Assembly (NCBI RefSeq): GCF_032452875.1
Contig: NC_083868.1
Coordinates: forward strand, 32,034,537-32,098,536
Direction of reading: 5' to 3'
DNA: 64,000 nt
Source of the DNA: Bos javanicus
Taxonomy: Eukaryota; Chordata; Mammalia; Artiodactyla; Bovidae
This document shows positions 31,255-43,493 of this stretch, in pieces. The position numbers were made by a program, and so were the translations under genes. A model generated the notes under the pieces. That model was not told the origin of the DNA, did not search any database, and saw only the letters and a list, made by a program, of their open reading frames with translations. Numbering within the stretch: the first letter of the stretch is position 1; the number at the start of each line of letters is the position of its first letter.

Positions 31255-34153
31255 TGAAGACATGGAGCCAAAGCCACAAACAACACCCAGTTGTGGATGT
31301 GACTAGTGATGGAAGTAAAGTCTGATGCTGTAAATAGCAAAACTGCATGGGAACCTGGAATGTTAGGTCCATGAATCAAGGCAAAAGTGGTCAAACAGGA
31401 GATGGCAAGACTGAACATCAACATTTTAAGAATCAGTGAACTAAAATGGATTGGAATGGGTGAATTTAAATCAGATGACCACTATATCTACTACTGTGGG
31501 GAAGAATCCCTTAGAAGAAATGGAGTAGCCATCATAGTCAACAAAAGAGTCCAAAATGCAGTACTGGAATACAATCTCAATAATGACAGAATGATCTCCA
31601 TTTGTTTCCAAGGCAAACCATTCAGTATCAAAGTGATCCAAGTCTATGCCCTGATCAGTAATGTTGAAGAAGCTAAAATCGAATGGTTCTATGAAGAACT
31701 ACAAGATTCTCTAGAACTAACTCCCGAAAATGATGTCCTTTTCATTATAGGGGACTGGAATGCAAAAGTAGGAAGTCAAGAAATACCTGGAGAAACAGGC
31801 AAATTTAGCCTTGGAGTACAGAATGAAGCAGGGAAAAGGCTAATAGAGTTTTGCCAATATAACACACTGGTCATAGCAAACACCCTCTTCCAACACACAA
31901 GAAGACTCTACACATAGACATCACCAGATGGTCAATACCGAAATCAGATTGATTATATTCTTTATAGCCAAAGATGCAGAAGCTCTATACAGTCTGCAAA
32001 AACAAGACCAGGAGCTGACTGTGGCTCAGATCATGAACTCCTTATTGCCAAATTTAGACTTGAATTGAAGAAAGTAGGGTAAAGCACTAGATGATTCAGG
32101 TATGACCTAAATCAAACCCCTAATGATTATACAGTGCAAGTGACAAATAGATTCAAGGGATCAGATTTGATAGACAGAATGCCTGAAGAACTATGGACAG
32201 AGGTTCGTGACATTGTACAGGAGGCAGGAATCAGACCATCCCAAAGAAAAAGACACGAAAAACAGTAAAATCGTTGTCTGACGAGGCCTTATAAGTAACT
32301 GTGAAAAGGAAAGTGAAAGGCAAAGGAGAAAAGGAAAGATATATCCATTTGAATGCAGACTTGCAAAGAATAGCAAGGAGAGATAAGAAAGCCTTCCTCA
32401 GTGATCAATGAAAGAAATAGAGGAAAACTATAGAATGGGAAAGACTAGAGATCTCTTCAAGAAAATTAGAGATACCAAGGGAACATTTCATGCACAGATG
32501 GGCACAATAAAGGACAGAAATGGTATGGACCTAACAGAAGCAGAAGATATTAAGAAGAGGTAGCAAGAATACACAGAAAAACTATACAAAAAATATCTTC
32601 ATGACCCAGATAATCACAATGGTGTGACCACTCACCTAGAGCCAGACATCCTGGAATGTGAAGTCTATTGGGTGGGCCTTAGGATGCATCACTATGAACA
32701 AAGCTAGTGGAGGTGATGGAATTCCAGCTGAACTACTTCAAATCCTAAAAGATGATGCTGTGAAAGTGCTGCACTCAATATGCCAGCAAATTTGGAAAAC
32801 TCAGCAGTGACCACAGGACTGGAAAAGGTCAGTTTTCATTTCAATCCCAAAGAAAGGCAATGCCAAAGAACACTAACTACTGCACAATTGCATTCATCTC
32901 ACATGCTAGCAAAGTTATACTCAAAATTCTCCAAGCCAGGCTTCAGCAATATGTGAACAGCAAAGTTCCAGCTCTTCAAGCTGGATTTACAAAAGGCAGA
33001 GGAACAAGAGATCAAATTGCCAGCACCTGTTGGATCATCAAAAAAGCAAGAGAGTTCCGGAAAAACATCTATTTCTGCTTTTTTGACTATGCCAAAACCT
33101 TTGACTATGTGGAGCACAACAAACTGGAAAATTCTTCAAGAGATGGGAATACCAGACCACCTGACCTTCCTCCTGAGAAATCTGCATTCAGGTCAGGAAG
33201 CAACAGTTAGAACTGGACATGAAACAACAGACTGGTTCCAAATTGGGGAAAGGAGTACATCAAGGCTGTATATTGTCACCCTGCTTGTTTAACTTATATG
33301 CAGAGTACATCATGAGAAATGCTGGGCTGGATGAAGCACAAGCTGGAATCAAGATTTCTGGGAGAAATATTAATAACCTCATATAGGCAGATGACACCAT
33401 CCATAAGGCATAAAGTAAAGTACTAAAGAGCCTCTTGATGAAAGTGAAAGAGGAGAGTGAAAAAACTGGCTTAAAACTCAACATTCAGAAAACTAAGATC
33501 ATGGCATCTGGCCCCATCACTTCATGGAAAACAGATGGGGAAACAGTGCAAACAGGAACAGACTTTTTCTTCTTGGGCTCCAAAATCATAGCATATGGTA
33601 ATTGCAGCCATGAAATTAATAGATGCTTACTCCTTGGAATAAAAGTTATGACCAATGTAGACAGCATATTAAAAAGCAAAGCCATTACTTTGCCAACAAA
33701 GGTCCATCTAGTCAGAGCTATGTTTTTTCCAGTAGTCATGTATGGAGAGTTGGACTTAAAAAAAGCTGAATGCAGAAGGATCGATGCTTTTGAACTGTGG
33801 TGTTGGAGAAGACTCTTGAGAGTCCCTTGGACAGCAAGTATATCCAACCAGTCCACCCTACTGGAAATCAGTCCTGAATATTCATTAGAAGGACTGATGG
33901 TGAAGCTGAAACTCCAATACTTTGGCTACCTGATGTAAAGGACTGACTCATTTGAAAAAACCCCGATTTTTGGAAAGTTTGAAGGCGTAAGGAGAAAGGG
34001 ACGACAGAGGGTAATATGGTTGGATGGCATCACCAACTAGATGGTCATGTGTTTGAATAATTTCTACGTATTGGTGATGGACTGGGTGGCCTGGCGTGCT
34101 GCAGTCCATGGGGTCACAAAGAATCAGACATGACTGAGTGACTGAAGTGAACT
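31255..34153 (+). mobile_element. BovB LINE, 2.9 kb, nearly the whole ORF
   Basis: The element begins just before the ORF start (ATGGAGCCAAAG at 31262) and ends in a degenerate ACTGA tail at about 34153. It is bounded by an unusually long imperfect duplication: AGTATAAGAGGCTTGGACTT at 31213 and AGTATAAAAGCCTTGGATTT at 34154, continuing for about 30 bp in total. The 5' UTR is missing. Confidence 0.94.
31262..34110 (+). pseudogene. BovB polyprotein remnant, nearly full span
   Basis: The ORF start ATGGAGCCAAAG is followed within a few codons by a one-base shift. 31387-31917 (176 codons) is the best endonuclease piece in the window: ISELKWIGMGEF with the catalytic glutamate, IYYCGEESLRRNGVAIIV, IQVYALISN and IIGDWNAKVGSQE. 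It ends at a TAG where the family has tryptophan in RRLYTWTSPDG. The SDH block survives as GADCGSDHELL in the sequence near 32010-32045. 32860-33210 starts the RT (LQAGFTKGRGTRDQIA, DYAKTFDYVEH). 33435-33938 (167 codons) covers the connection region with FLGSKIIAYGNCSHEINR and FELWCWRRLLRVPWT. Motif C near 33385 follows a stop (CTCATATAGGCAGATGAC). Confidence 0.9.
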
Positions 34154-34230
34154 AGTATAAAAGCCTTGGATTTAGAAATTTTTTTTTTCAGTTAAGATTT
34201 GTATATTTGCTTCCAGATAGGCATATCAAT

Positions 34231-34509
34231 CGGAGAAGGCAATGGCAACCCAGTCCAGTATTCTTGCCTGGAAAATCCCATGGGTGGAGGAGCCTGGTAG
34301 GCTGCAGTCCATGGGTTCGCAAAGAGTCAGACATGACTGAGAGACTTCACTTTCACTTTTCACTTTCATGCATTGGAGAAGGAAATGGCAACCCACTTCA
34401 GTGTTCTTGCCTGGAGAATCCCAGGGACACCAGAGCCTGGTGGGCTGCCATCTATGGGAATGCACAGAGTCAGATACGACTGAAGCAACTTAGCAGCACC
34501 AGCAGCAGA
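34231..34509 (+). mobile_element. Bov-A2 SINE (dimer)
   Basis: Two Bov-A monomers in forward orientation, starting GGAGAAGGCAATGGCAACCC and ending in (AGC)n at about 34500. CATATCAAT (34222-34230) and CATATTAAT (34510-34518) form the target duplication with one mismatch. Confidence 0.95.
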
Positions 34510-34518
34510 CATATTAAT

Positions 34519-34997
34519 TCTGATACCTCGATCACTGAATTGCTTGGCTTAGCATTTTGTTATTTTTAATATGAAGCTTTCAATTATGATATTAAAGCAC
34601 TGACATGATTATAGGTTCTCACAGAATGCAATTGATTCTATATATATGTATGTATTTTTTCTTCCTGGAATTGAAAGAGCCATACACTCTCTTTGCCACC
34701 TGCTAGATTTTTCTAAGCCTATCTTGTGGGTTTTCTTTGTTTCCTATAATTATTTGTTGTCTAGCATTTATCTCTACAGTTTCTATAAGCCTACAGTCTG
34801 GTATCTCATTTCCTGAGGAAATGAAAATATGGTCCAGAATTCTATGTAAACAGAAATTTGGTGTGGGCATTGACCTTTATTGAAGAAAATCAATAAGAAG
34901 AGCTGAAAATTCCATATTTTTCCTCCTTATTGAGCATCTGTGCTGATTTACAGTACTTCTTGTTCTTATCTAACCTCTTCATTCATCTCCCTCCACA
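34519..34997. other. Single-copy spacer
   Basis: AT-rich DNA with no recognised feature. Confidence 0.5.
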
Positions 34998-35006
34998 ATT
35001 AACCAT

Positions 35007-35236
35007 GCTGTGCTAAGTTTCTTCAGTCATGTCCAGCTCTTTGTGACCCCATGGATTGTAGCCTGCCAGGCCCCTCTGTGCATGGGATTCCTCAGTCAAA
35101 AAGACTGGAATGGATTGTTATGCCCTCCTCCATGGGTCTTCCTGACCTGGAGAAGGGATTGAACCCGTGTCTCTTACGTCTCCTGCATTGGCAGGCGGGT
35201 TCTTTGCCATTACTTTCACCTGCAAAGCCCCCCATT
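35007..35236 (-). mobile_element. Bov-tA SINE (tRNA-derived head plus Bov-A body)
   Basis: Read on the minus strand, the element starts with the tRNA-like head, including a B-box-like GGGTTCAATCCC near 35150-35170, and continues into a Bov-A body. ATTAACCAT (34998-35006) and ATTAGCCAT (35237-35245) flank it, one mismatch. The tRNA-like part is a SINE promoter, not a functional tRNA gene. Confidence 0.9.
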
Positions 35237-35319
35237 ATTAGCCATAATCATCAGCTGACAACAGCAGGGGAATGGAATCATGAACTCCACAATCACAAGG
35301 AACCAGATTCTGCAATAAC

Positions 35320-35510
35320 CACTCCCAATGTCCCCAATAACCTAGTCCCTAGCAACCACCATTACTACTCTCTATTTCCAAGAGGACATAGATTTAGATT
35401 CCCCCTATAAGTAATACAAGAGTATTTGTCTTATCTGACCTTTCTTTTTCACTTAGCATGATGTCCTTCAGTTTATCCATGTTGTTACAAATGACAGAAT
35501 TTCTCCTGGA
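35320..35510 (-). mobile_element. Old mammalian L1 3' fragment
   Basis: On the + strand the words TTCCCCCTATAAGTAATAC, TTTCACTTAGCATGATGTCC and TTTATCCATGTTGTTACAAA are the reverse complement of the conserved end of old mammalian L1 elements. It is heavily diverged. Confidence 0.6.
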
Positions 35511-35529
35511 GAATATGGTGGATGTATAC

Positions 35530-36270
35530 ACCAGCCCCATCTAAGTTCTCAGGAGAATTATGGCCAGCACCTAGATGCATGTTAATTAGAAGCTAGAAAC
35601 TTAGACACAGTTCATAAAGTATGCAGTCAAACCCTTTGCAGCCAAAGACTTGGATATGGACTTTTTTGCCTGTTCCCTCTGCTTTGGTCCCTGGGGAAGC
35701 AGCCATAGTTGTGCCCATTAAAAACTACCTTTTTTGACATATTCTGTGGGACTCCTGAATGCAAGACCCATCAGCTTTCAAACCTAGGCAATATGAGGGC
35801 ATGTTCTTTGGATGATGCCTTAAAAGTTGTAGCACTAGATGTGCAGTCCAAATCATGTTCTCCTCAGAGACAATCTGCAAGTTGGGGGTTCACTTCTGAT
35901 CAGCTGTGTTACAATGGTGATGAGGTTTATGGCAAGGGTTTGTCTCAACATTTTGATACAGGTATTTTCTCACTCAATGTGTAGGTGTGTTTGTTGTTTG
36001 TTGTTTAGTTGAGATGTAGTGTCCAACTCTGAAATCCCATGGACTGTAGCCCACCAGGCTCCTCTGTCCATGGGATTTCACAGGCAAGATCACTGGAGTG
36101 GGTTGCCATTTCCTTCTCCAGGGGATCTTCCTGACTCAGGAAGATACACAGACAGTTTTATGGATTTCTCTTAGAGAGAATTGCTCTGTGCATAGCTGTA
36201 CATTCAGTGAACTTGGAGGAAGAGAGAAACTGAGGAACTGCCTATGTTACCATCTTGGTCTGGATTCTGA
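35530..36270 (-). mobile_element. Old L1 5' UTR relic, split by a Bov-tA piece
   Basis: On the minus strand the relic starts near 36270 with AAGATGGTAACATAGGCAG, a decayed form of the AAGATGGC start box. It continues through a segment complementary to AGCTGTACATTCAGTG and on to about 35530. I recall this as an old L1-type 5' region, but the family name is uncertain. A Bov-tA fragment interrupts it at 35986-36155. Confidence 0.45.
35986..36155 (-). mobile_element. Truncated Bov-tA SINE
   Basis: A reverse-oriented Bov-A body with the adjoining GGGGATCTTCCTGACTCAGG linker typical of Bov-tA, but no complete tRNA-like head. It has a TTG-rich tail at 35988-36008. Confidence 0.8.
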
Positions 36271-36351
36271 TCTGTACTCTTCTTGTCCTTTTTTTAAGAC
36301 CAAAAGGATTATTGTTCCTTACACCTCTCAGTTTATCAGGATTCCTGAAAC

Positions 36352-36353
<2 letters not shown>

Positions 36354-36393
<40 letters not shown>
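36354..36393. repeat. (CA)n microsatellite
   Basis: An uninterrupted run of about 20 CA units; a likely length polymorphism. Confidence 0.97.
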
Positions 36394-36395
<2 letters not shown>

Positions 36396-36845
36396 TCTGA
36401 GAAGATCTAAAGTCAACTAAATTCAAGAACCTCTGGGTATAAGCTTATAGAAGTAGTAAGTCAGCAAAATGAAAGAGTAACTCAGTATTAGAGCATCCTA
36501 GTGTTTCAAGATCTTTGACAGACTTCAAAAATGTTGATAAATTATTATCCAGGGCTTTGAACTAGAAGGTTTTTAGCTTTGAGAAGGCTTTAATGGGAAG
36601 AATCAACCATCATTCACTGAAATATATAAAACTATGAAGCTAAAGTAAAAAAGTAAAATTGATATTTAAAGAGCATGAAGAAAAGCACTCTACCCATGTA
36701 AAAATTTTCAGATAGATAAAAATGCTTTGGAAATTACCAAATGCCTAAAAGACTCAAGCATTTGAGAGCAAGGATGAGAAAATGATTGAAGGCTGTAGAA
36801 CTGAATGCCCCCGGGAAACATTAAACTTGGAAATTCATTTTAGTT
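36394..36845. other. Single-copy spacer
   Basis: No recognised gene or repeat. Confidence 0.5.
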
Positions 36846-36857
36846 GTTTCTCTTTTA

Positions 36858-37133
36858 CTGCTGCTATGTCACTTCAGTCGTGTCCGACTGTGTGCGACCC
36901 CATAGATGGAAGCCCACCAGGCTCCCCTGTTCCTGGGATTCTCCAGGCAAGAACACTGGAGTGGGTTGCCATTTCCTTCTCCAATGCATCAAAGTGAAAA
37001 GTGAAAAGTGAAAGTGAAGTCGCTCAGTCGTATCCGATTCTTAGCAACCCCATGGACTGCAGCCTACCAGGCTCCTCCGTCCATAGGATTTTCCAGGCAA
37101 GAGTACTGGAGTGGGGTGCCATTGCCTTCTCCA
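36858..37133 (-). mobile_element. Bov-A2 SINE (dimer)
   Basis: Two Bov-A monomers in reverse orientation with a short (AGC)n-derived tail. A perfect 12-bp target duplication, GTTTCTCTTTTA, lies at 36846-36857 and 37134-37145, so the copy is cleanly bounded and comparatively young. Confidence 0.96.
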
Positions 37134-37145
37134 GTTTCTCTTTTA

Positions 37146-39063
37146 GCAGACACTGAAAAGGCAGATTCTCCCCAGAGATTTATAAAATAGAAGATCAAGC
37201 TTGATTTTCTCCAGATTTGTCAACAAAAAGAGAGAAAAAGAAAAAAAACTAACCATAACAGTTACAAAATAATAAATACTTTGTCTAAAGGATTTTATTA
37301 CATATCTCTTTTAAGAGCATCAGAAATGAAACATTCCAGTATAATAATCATTCATTCATTTACTCAAAACATATTATAGAGGACATATGATATACCTGCT
37401 ATTGTTCTAGTTGCTGAAAATGCATGAGTAGGAAAAATGCAAAGTCCTATTACTCATGAAACTTACATTTTTATTGTACAAAAACAACATACAAATACAT
37501 AACTTTACAGATGGTTATCAGTGGATGAAATAAAGTAAAACAATATAAGGCGACAGAGATAAGAGAATTAATTGGTTACAACTGGTTAAAGAATGTAGGT
37601 ATCCTATTAACAAATGATGACTATTAGTGTATTTCAGTAGCTCAAAGGGAAATAGCTAATTGGTAGTCTCTCTCAAAACTCCAGATCAATAGTACCTTCA
37701 CATCTACTCCTATAGTAAATATGCATTGCCTCAAGACGCTGAGTTCATGATAATATGGTTACTGTCAAAGAAAAATTGTAAAAGATACTGTTAAAAATAA
37801 TAAGCAATATCTTATTCAAGTCTATTGATGAGAGAGATAGAACACAATTCTGCTGAAATAAAAGACAAAAGAAGTTATTTTAACTTCAGTTAGCTGATGG
37901 AGAACATGAGGAGGAGGGCTGATCAAGGAGATGAGGTCATTTGACATTTATGTTTGCTGACCAGCATTTGTGGAAGTTAGGCTCCCACCCTCAACAGAGA
38001 AGAGGTGACAGAGGTGTTACCTTTCTTAATGCTAACATTTCAAAGAGATGACTCCAAGGCCTTTGAAAAAAAACATTTCTGGGTTGTTAAAGAACCCAGA
38101 AATGATACATTTAAATGATAGAGAAAGAATTTACAATGGCAATGTTACTAAAGTAAATACTCTAAGAAAAGGAAGGTCAAGGCCTTCCAGTAAGGAAGAA
38201 ACCTGTCTAAAGTTTGGTAACACTAAAGGGAACATTTAGGCCATCTTGGTCATTATATAGCAACAGATTACTAGTACATCAGCTTCCAGATATTATCATG
38301 TAACTTCTCATAGAGATGACAGAGTGTTGTTCTTTTATCTATTTCATCCCAGATAAGTCACAATGCAAAAGAAGAAAAGTTGCCATTACCCAGGTGGGAA
38401 CTTATTATAACTTATGTCATAAGCTTATAATGAATAAAGTACCCATAGATGCATCTATTTAACTTGATCTTCTAGAAATCTTAATCACTGATTTTAAAAT
38501 AATCTATGATGACTAAAACATCCAGCAGTCATTCTTGGGTGAGAAATCATGCCTTCTCTTAGCATCACTACCTTAGAAAAATATTTTATTAGTCCAATTA
38601 TTTACAACTTTATTTTCCTCTAGACATTAAAGTCTCCAAAGTTTCTTGGAAGAAAAGTCCTGCTAGAATCTTTATTCAGGTTGTAAATTAATTTCATGAT
38701 TGCAAAGAGCCTCTAGGAATGTTGTTTTAGACTAACTTAGATCCCTAGACCAGCTCCCAAAATCCTTTCAGAACATAGCAGGGCATAGCACTGGAATAGC
38801 TGATTCAGGGATGATCAAACCATCACATATGTTATCAGTAAATATTACTGGGATTTATGCAGTCTAAATTATCCTATATTCCACGAGCCTGTTATAGGAT
38901 AATATTCTGCCATTAAATACAACCCCATCTCACAAGATTTCATATAAATTTTTCACCAACCTTAATAGGGATAATTTTGGTGATATACAGAAACTAAGTA
39001 ACATCAGAAATCTTATCACTTAGTATGATCTTGATTTAATTTTTGCTTTCCTTAAATGTTTTT
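37146..39063. other. Single-copy AT-rich stretch
   Basis: No gene recognised. Around 37340-37620 the sequence (ATTCATTCATTTACTCAAAA, then TGTTCTAGTTGC and ACTTACATTTTTATTG) resembles a very old interspersed repeat end seen in all mammals, but I cannot name it with confidence. Short open frames such as 38048-38239 have no domain. Confidence 0.45.
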
Positions 39064-39172
39064 GGTGTTCAGTCATTAAGTTGTTTTCAACTCTTTATGA
39101 CCCCATGGACTATAGCACCCCAGGCTTCCCTGTCCTTCACCACCTCCTGGAGTTTACTCAAACTTATGTCTT
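39064..39172 (-). mobile_element. BovB or Bov-A 3' end scrap
   Basis: About 110 bp matching the BovB 3' end in reverse orientation, from GTTCAGTCATTAAGTTG to GAGTTTACTCAAACTTATG. No duplication visible. Confidence 0.8.
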
Positions 39173-39499
39173 CTATCTAAATTCACATTAGGTATAATCA
39201 GAAGAGCAAACCAAGCTTTGACACTAGTCACATGTCAGCAATATATTTCTCATTATACATAAGGTATTATCATGGATTGTGGTCCCAAAGAAGGGAGCTC
39301 GTCAGAATTCTCCACCTATATTATTCCTTTGAAGTAGTTCTCTCAACTGATTCATAAATCAATCTCAATGGTAATAAAGCCTATATAGCACAATTTGATG
39401 GTTCACTGTTTTGGACTACCCTGAAGCTGAGTCATCAGGATATATAAAATCATTTCACTCTCCCAGATTATCCAACTATAATATTTAGGCAGAACTCAT
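39173..39499. other. Single-copy spacer
   Basis: No recognised feature. Confidence 0.5.
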
Positions 39500-39803
39500 T
39501 AACCAGTCAATCCTAAAGGAAATCAACCCTGAATATTCACTGGATGAATTGGTGCTAAAGCTGAAACTCAAATACTCTGGCCACCTAATGTGAAGAGCCG
39601 ACTCATTGGAAGAGACTGATGTTGGGAAAGATTGTGGGCAAGAGGAGAAGGGGGCAGCAGAGAATAAGATGATTAGATAGCATCATTGACTCAATGGGCA
39701 TGTTTGGGGAAACTTTAGGAGACAGTGAAGGACAGGGAAGCCTGGTGTGCTGCAGTCCATGTAGTTGCAAAAAGTCGGACTCAACCTAGTGACTGAACAA
39801 CAT
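39500..39803 (+). mobile_element. BovB LINE 3' fragment, diverged
   Basis: A 0.3-kb BovB end from the AACCAGTCAATCCTAAAGG segment to a degenerate tail GTGACTGAACAACA. It is more diverged than most copies here, with several small deletions in the CGACTCGATGGACATGAG region. Confidence 0.9.
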
Positions 39804-40393
39804 AAATCAATAGAAATCTAATTTTCCTTCTGTGAAAATGACAGTCTCCACAGTGGTTTTCTCTCAGCATCAGCCTGTAGACAGTACTAGATTTGAAAAA
39901 AATAGTGAATAGGATTATTCTCTAGATTTGAGATACTCTCAAGAAAATGGCATGATTGACTTCATTCCTAGTACTCTGAGCTATTTATGAGCATTCCCCT
40001 GTTTACAGGATCTCCTCTGTTCCTATGTATCATTTTTTCATCTACATCCCTCTCTCCCTGCTCAGGCTTTCTCCTTTTGGCTCAGGAGGAGAGCCAAGGG
40101 CAAACAAGGCAGAAAACCGACTGACACTTTTTATCAGATCCACTTGAGATGGATGCCAAATGATCTGACTAGTAAAAACAAACAAACAAACAATAACAAC
40201 AACAACAAACACAGGACTGTCTCTGTTGATAAGTTATGGAATTGCAATCACGGTCAACCCCAATTTGGCTACATGGGGTGAAGTGATGATACATTTTACA
40301 GTAGATATAAGAACAGGAGCTGTCAAATGTAACAGCCTATAAAACGCATAGTGTGTATTTATACTATTAACATCGTGGGATTTATATAGGTCC
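39804..40393. other. Single-copy spacer with an (AACA)n/(AAC)n run
   Basis: A simple repeat of AAAC and AAC units lies at 40172-40212. No gene recognised. Confidence 0.6.
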
Positions 40394-40405
40394 ACCTGAG
40401 CTTGA

Positions 40406-40918
40406 CAAACCTAGAAAGCATGTTAAAAAGCAGAGACATTACTTTGCCAACAAAGGTTCGTCTAGTCAAGGCTATGGTTTTTCCAGTGGTCATGTATGGA
40501 TGTGAGAGTTGGACTGTGAAGAAAGCTGAGCGCTGAAGAGTTGATGCTTTTGAACTGTGGTGTTGGAGAAGACTCTTGAGAGTCCCTTGGACTGCAAGGA
40601 GATCCAACCAGTCCATCCTAAAGGAGACCAGTCCTGGGTGTTCATTGGAAGGACTGATGCTGAAGCTGAAATTCCAATACTTTGGCCCCCTCATGCGAAG
40701 AGCTGACTCATTGGAAGAGACCCTGATGCTGGGAGGGATTAGGGGCAGGAGGGGAAGGAGATGACAGATGATAAGATGGCTGGATGGCATCACCGACTCG
40801 ATGGACATGAGTTTGGGTAAACTCCAGGAGTTGGTGATGGACAGGAAGGCAATTCATGGAGTCACAAATAGTCAGACACGACTGAGGGACTGAACTGAAC
40901 TGAACTGAACCGAACTGA
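40406..40918 (+). mobile_element. BovB LINE 3' fragment with perfect target duplication
   Basis: A 0.5-kb BovB from the CAAACCTAGAAAGCATG segment to an expanded ACTGA tail. The 12-bp sequence ACCTGAGCTTGA occurs exactly at 40394-40405 and 40919-40930. Remnant frame 40576-40764 encodes MRVPWTARRSNQSILKETSP. Confidence 0.96.
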
Positions 40919-40930
40919 ACCTGAGCTTGA

Positions 40931-43326
40931 GACTCTGGAATCAGACAAAATCAAAGAAAAAATTTTGAGATCAGAAAGATAGAATATTCCATAGTTTAAT
41001 CATCCTCCATTTCTTATTCTCATGTCTTTGAAACCTTTCTAGTCAAGACCTTGGCTTACTTACTTTTATATGTAGCCTAACACAATTATTTAAATAATCT
41101 ATACTTTAAAATATTTTCATCGCTTATTTTGAGTAACAGGTACTTCAATTACCCATTTTAATTTTAAATGAGATCAGTGTTCTGAGAGTATGGTAGGAGT
41201 ATAGTCTGTCTTTTGTCTTTATACTGTTTCCTTGCCACTTTTTGTTGTTGTTATTGGTATATTGGTATATATATAATACAATTATAAAAAATATATTCAG
41301 GTTATCTGAATTAATGGAAAATTTCCTCTCTCAAAATTTTACTTTATAAAACTAAACCATAAAGTAGAATAAGTGTAAATTCCATTTAACACATTTGCAG
41401 AAACTATCAGTATAGGTCCATGGAGCTACTGGTATAGATCCAATATAATCCACTTGCTAGATACGGGAGAACTCTTGACTGGGGAATTATTCCTCAAGCC
41501 ATTTTCAGTTAGCTGTCTTCTGTCTAAAATGTGTATTGTTTCTTCTCCTTATAGCAGTTTCATAACATGCAAGATAATGCATATTCTCTTTGTCCACCAG
41601 TACATGGTGTGAGCACCTCTATTTCTGAATATTTCATATACTTAGGGAGAAAGCTGTGGAGGTCTGACAAAGTCATTTGCCTTAGCACTGTAATCCCCTT
41701 CAAAGCTGGCAACCGATTTTTGTTTGTGATTGTTTGTCTGCCACATAGACAATCACACACACAGTTATCTACATGAACCACTTTCATTTTTTTCTGTAGA
41801 TTCCCATAGATATTTCCATAACTGAGAATCCCATAGGATGATGCTTTTATTGTCTAGACATCTAGGATTCTGCTTGCCTCTCCATATTGCAAGGGCATGA
41901 GCTACTGCCCAACAGTCTGTAAATATTCAAAAAGTGCCCTAAGCAACCCAAGCCTAATTTCTCTTCTACTACGAAACAAACAGCTCTCAGCTCTGACCTT
42001 CTGTTACTAAGATTTTACCATCTGCAGGGTATATTGCAGATGATTTCCAACCAACAATGAAATCCTCAATTGGGAACCTGGAAGTCTATTTTGCTTCAGT
42101 TGGGGAGAATCACATTGTTTATCTCAAGTAGCAATGAGGGCAGAAAAGTCCTTGGAGTGTTCTATATTCAGTTCTATGGGCGTGAATTAATCTCCTCATG
42201 AGCAAGGTGGATTCCTTGGAATGTTTCCTGGTTAGAATGCTCAGAAATATATGATTTCCATCTTATGAGTAATCTTTGGTGGGCTTCTTCTATATTTGAA
42301 TATATGTCTCATATCACCCCAGCCATGATCATCATTTCTCGCTTCTGAATTATCTGATGTCCTTTTATGGTTAAGGCAGTTTATGAAAACATCTCATAGC
42401 AAGGTAGTAAGTGTCTATTTAATGGGCTGTGAAAAGCAGCTGCACACAATGCCTCTGAGTAGAGAACTTCTGGGAATTTCACAGACTGGACTGACACTTG
42501 AATTTTAGTTGGATTTATCAGTTAGTCTCTATTTGTATATGAGTGACTATAGTCCTTAACTCTTCCTGTGCTTCTTTCTCAGAGGATACAACTCATGATA
42601 TCATCAATGTTGTGCATTAAAATATTTTAAATGGTTACCAAATCCAAATCCTGTCTCACTAAACTACAGCAATTCAAATATCCCTGTAGCAAAAATAATA
42701 ATTATATATCAAATTGTAATCTAGAACAATGTCACACAGAGTTGCAAGATAAAATACAGTATTTGTACCATGCAATCTCTAGGACATATTTATACTACAA
42801 AAGTTTTTTTTTTTTTTTTATCTTAATTTCACATTTAACTGGGCTTCTATCTTTTATCTGCTCAATCTGGCAATCTGACTTTTGTGCCTGGATGGACTCC
42901 AAATTTGTATGGAGATAAATGCATTAGGCTTGTGACCTGCTGTCCACCATGACTTGTTGTACTTCGTATGGCGCCTACTGTATATCAAGTACAACTGAAT
43001 CGATCTAAGGAATCAAATTGTTTAATTCTGTTCATGTATTGTCAACCTTCTGGAGGCATCTGTTTTGCATACTGGCCATATAAGATTGATAAAAGAGCTT
43101 TACAGGGAATTAAACATTTCCCTTCAATCATTCCCTTAATCATAATAGTGATCTCTCATCAACCTACTGGAATACTGTGTTGCTTAATATTTAGTACAGA
43201 GGAGAAATGGGACAAAAACAATACTTAGTTTGACCAATTAATGGTTGAAAAACTGAATTGGTCTATGGAAAGGGTAGGGGAAATGCGCCTCATTCACATA
43301 CAATATCCAACCAAATTATTGACTCT
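40931..43326. other. Long stretch without a recognised gene
   Basis: Mostly AT-rich. 41560-43240 has stretches that remind me of an old retroviral interior on the minus strand, but no frame longer than about 75 codons survives there and I cannot identify a domain. A T-run lies at 42805-42820. Short + strand frames 42631-42918 and 42968-43228 show no known motif. Confidence 0.4.
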
Positions 43327-43339
43327 GGTGAAATCTATG

Positions 43340-43480
43340 CTGCTGCTGCTGCTGCTGTTGCTAAGTCGCTTCAGTCGTATCTGACTCTGTGCGACCCCAT
43401 AGACCACAGCCCACCAGGCTGCCCTGTCCCTGGGATTCTCCAGGCAAGAACACTGGAGTGGGTTGCCATTTCCTTCTCCA
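43340..43480 (-). mobile_element. Bov-A monomer with (AGC)n tail (5'-truncated Bov-A2)
   Basis: One Bov-A unit in reverse orientation with seven TGC-type triplets at its left end. GGTGAAATCTATG (43327-43339) and GGTAAAGTCTATG (43481-43493) flank it as a 13-bp target duplication with two mismatches. Confidence 0.93.
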
Positions 43481-43493
43481 GGTAAAGTCTATG

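Noticed and set aside
35150..35236. tRNA gene
   Set aside because: The tRNA-like box structure belongs to the head of a Bov-tA SINE; no complete cloverleaf is expected. The same holds for 50302-50400 and 55881-55945.
36354..36400. Coding frame ending in a run of TH dipeptides
   Set aside because: Translation of the CA microsatellite.
41560..43240. Possible interior of an old endogenous retrovirus on the minus strand
   Set aside because: The style is suggestive, but no recognisable protease, RT or gag block and no paired LTRs are visible; a profile search would be needed.
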